In this document: positions 6,899-8,192 of the stretch, in pieces | How positions within the stretch are numbered: position 1 is the stretch's first letter | Layout: each line of letters opens with the position of its first letter | Assembly: GCA_012841465.1 (NCBI GenBank) | Contig: DUUS01000025.1 | Location: 1 to 8,192 of the forward strand | DNA length: 8,192 nt | Reading direction: 5' to 3' | Source of the DNA: Mollicutes bacterium | GTDB lineage: Bacteria; Bacillota_I; Bacilli_A; RF39; UBA660 | Position numbers and translations under genes: made by a program | Notes under the pieces: model-generated | What the model was told of the DNA's origin: nothing | Seen by the model: the letters and a program-made list of their open reading frames with translations, nothing else | Database searches by the model: none

Positions 6899-8192
6899 TT
6901 AAATATTTATTAATTTATTATTATTAATGGAATTAAATACTTTTCTTATTCCTTCTGGTAAGTTGGGGTTGCTGTTTCCATCAAGGGATGATAAGTCTAA
7001 AATATTTTTATTTTCATATTCATTGTTTGAAACTTCAAAATATACTTTCTGAATATCTATATTATTAACTTTTAATAGTCTTGGTTTAAGCAATTGTCTT
7101 AAACCTTTTTCAGAATATGCTCTTGGTCTTGCTGTAAAAAGGTCAGCAAAACAATGTGAAATGTGTGCTTCCATAGAACATTTAACAAATACTTTATGAA
7201 AGTATGTTTGTATAAATCTCCAATTATTCAAAATGTAATCTTGTTTTTTTACTATCGTATCTAATCTTGTAGGTTCATATTCAAGAATTTGATTACAAAG
7301 ATCTTTAAATCCTTGTTTATCATTAGATTTAATCACTTGATTGAAAGAATCGGTAAAGTGATTATACTTTGAAGTGCAGATATGTTGTATAGCTTGTGAT
7401 AGATGATATCCATCAATTGAAACAGTTATTTTCATATGAGGATGAAATTTAAATCCTCGGTGAAAAGTTTTAACCCAAGATGCACAATCACCCATAAAAA
7501 CAATTTCATCTATTTGATCTGTATCATATGAATAGTAAATGTAATCTAAAACTTGCCGTTGCAAGTCATTATCAATTGAAGCTAGAACTTGTTTACCCAA
7601 AAGTTCGATTCTATTTTCAGAATCCTTTTTCTTTTTATATTTATAAACTAAATCAGCATTTTCAAAAACGACAGCAACTTTAACCATATAATCTTCATCA
7701 TCATTATACTGAGAGTGAACCCATTTTTCATCAAGCATAACATAAAGAATTTTAGGTGTTTCTTTTAGTGTATATGGTATATCTGGTATCTTAAAATTAA
7801 GTACAACGTTTCTGGCTAGAGTTCTGGAGATAATCTCTCTGCTAGGATCATCATTAAATTTCATTCTTTTTCCAATCATTTCTGAGACGATTTTACCGGT
7901 CTTAGCATATGAACTATGTGATGATACTTCACAAATTTTAGCACATACAAAAGGGTCTAAACTAATATAACTAGGAAGTGAAAGAACTTCATCAACAAAA
8001 CAAAATTCCTTCTTTTTATTTCTATCGTAATATCTTCTTCTTTTAAAAGTAACTTCTCCATAGAATGTAATAAGAGTTCTTTTGGGTAAATTAATTACTT
8101 CACAAAATTGTTTGCGATAAGACGAATTAAAGAACGCTTCATCAATTTTGTATAAGAAATTTTCATATAAAGAAACAGAAAAAGTAGAGGAA
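6899..8192 (-). CDS. ISLre2 (UPF0236) family transposase, 5'-partial
   Basis: The frame is open from the right edge (first full codon 8191-8189) to TAA at 6901-6899, giving 430 visible residues. The family is usually slightly longer, so only the N-terminal tip is missing. The N-terminal domain shows the family pattern RTLITFYGEVTFKRRRYYD and FVDEVLSLPSYISLD (about residues 35-75). The catalytic part carries LDEKWVH (Asp154), GDCASWVK (Asp235), VSIDGYHLSQAI, and CSMEAHISH with Glu341 followed by ARPRAYSEKGL, matching the family's EADEDH, GDGAxW and SAEGHVSH blocks. These are the likely DDE metal-binding residues. An internal ATG at 7879 could be mistaken for the start, but conserved sequence continues upstream of it without a stop. 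No frameshift or stop interrupts the visible part, so the transposase may be functional. The C-terminal ~60 residues are polar and Asn-rich. Confidence 0.9.
   Translation of the reverse strand, partial: SSTFSVSLYENFLYKIDEAFFNSSYRKQFCEVINLPKRTLITFYGEVTFKRRRYYDRNKKKEFCFVDEVLSLPSYISLDPFVCAKICEVSSHSSYAKTGKIVSEMIGKRMKFNDDPSREIISRTLARNVVLNFKIPDIPYTLKETPKILYVMLDEKWVHSQYNDDEDYMVKVAVVFENADLVYKYKKKKDSENRIELLGKQVLASIDNDLQRQVLDYIYYSYDTDQIDEIVFMGDCASWVKTFHRGFKFHPHMKITVSIDGYHLSQAIQHICTSKYNHFTDSFNQVIKSNDKQGFKDLCNQILEYEPTRLDTIVKKQDYILNNWRFIQTYFHKVFVKCSMEAHISHCFADLFTARPRAYSEKGLRQLLKPRLLKVNNIDIQKVYFEVSNNEYENKNILDLSSLDGNSNPNLPEGIRKVFNSINNNKLINI

Larger units (their letters stand above)
6752..8192 (-). mobile_element. 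ISLre2-type insertion sequence (partial; left limit approximate, right end outside window)
   Basis: The element is recognised by its transposase. Its 3' side, the left side in this window, probably ends somewhere in the structured segment at 6752-6898, but I cannot define the terminal inverted repeat or target duplication because the partner end lies beyond 8192. Placing the left limit at 6752 is a guess based on where GC content and inverted repeats begin. Confidence 0.5.

Noticed and set aside
7877..7879. ATG at 7879 as the transposase start
   Set aside because: The same frame continues upstream without a stop to the window edge and encodes the conserved N-terminal part of the family, so this Met is internal.
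1..8192. CRISPR arrays, tRNA or rRNA genes
   Set aside because: No regularly spaced repeats, no cloverleaf with T-loop and acceptor signals, and no rRNA-like sequence were seen on either strand.

Overview
The window is AT-rich throughout and uses the standard bacterial code. Every Trp codon I checked in the long genes is TGG, and TGA serves as a stop in the GH31 gene. A leucine T-box leader, consensus sigma-A type promoters with 17-bp spacers, purine-rich ribosome binding sites and an ISLre2-type transposase all point to a low-GC Gram-positive bacterium of the Bacilli/Bacillota lineage. An uncultured gut-type Bacilli is plausible, but the species cannot be named from this sequence.

Layout: (1) Bases 1-1076 are a minus-strand block. 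It holds a 221-residue protein with a predicted membrane hairpin behind a near-perfect promoter, then a start-less remnant of a paralogue of its C-terminal region ending in a terminator, then the first codons of another minus-strand gene running off the left edge. (2) Bases 1100-3564 carry a divergently transcribed family 31 glycoside hydrolase-like gene. Its barrel is recognisable, but several active-site positions are substituted, including the expected acid/base Asp. (3) Bases 3542-6477 are a leucine-responsive operon: promoter, T-box leader with a leucine specifier and terminator, a three-segment membrane protein, and leuS. The membrane protein gene overlaps the start of leuS by 41 bases. 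(4) Bases 6478-6898 have no convincing gene. They hold a hairpin across the leuS stop, a rho-independent terminator, and a compact GC-richer segment full of inverted repeats. (5) From 6899 to the right edge, on the minus strand, lies a nearly complete ISLre2/UPF0236 transposase whose reading frame stays open to the end of the window.

How the parts relate: the clearest regulatory logic is the T-box. Uncharged tRNA-Leu should favour read-through into the membrane protein gene and leuS, so the unknown membrane protein is made together with leucyl-tRNA synthetase. The GH31-like gene and the membrane-hairpin gene share only a divergent promoter region, and nothing ties their functions together. 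The IS element and the duplicated gene tail mark both flanks as sites of past rearrangement. The points most worth a second look are the apparently inactivated GH31 protein, the unknown protein inside the leucine T-box operon, and the structured non-coding segment beside the transposase.
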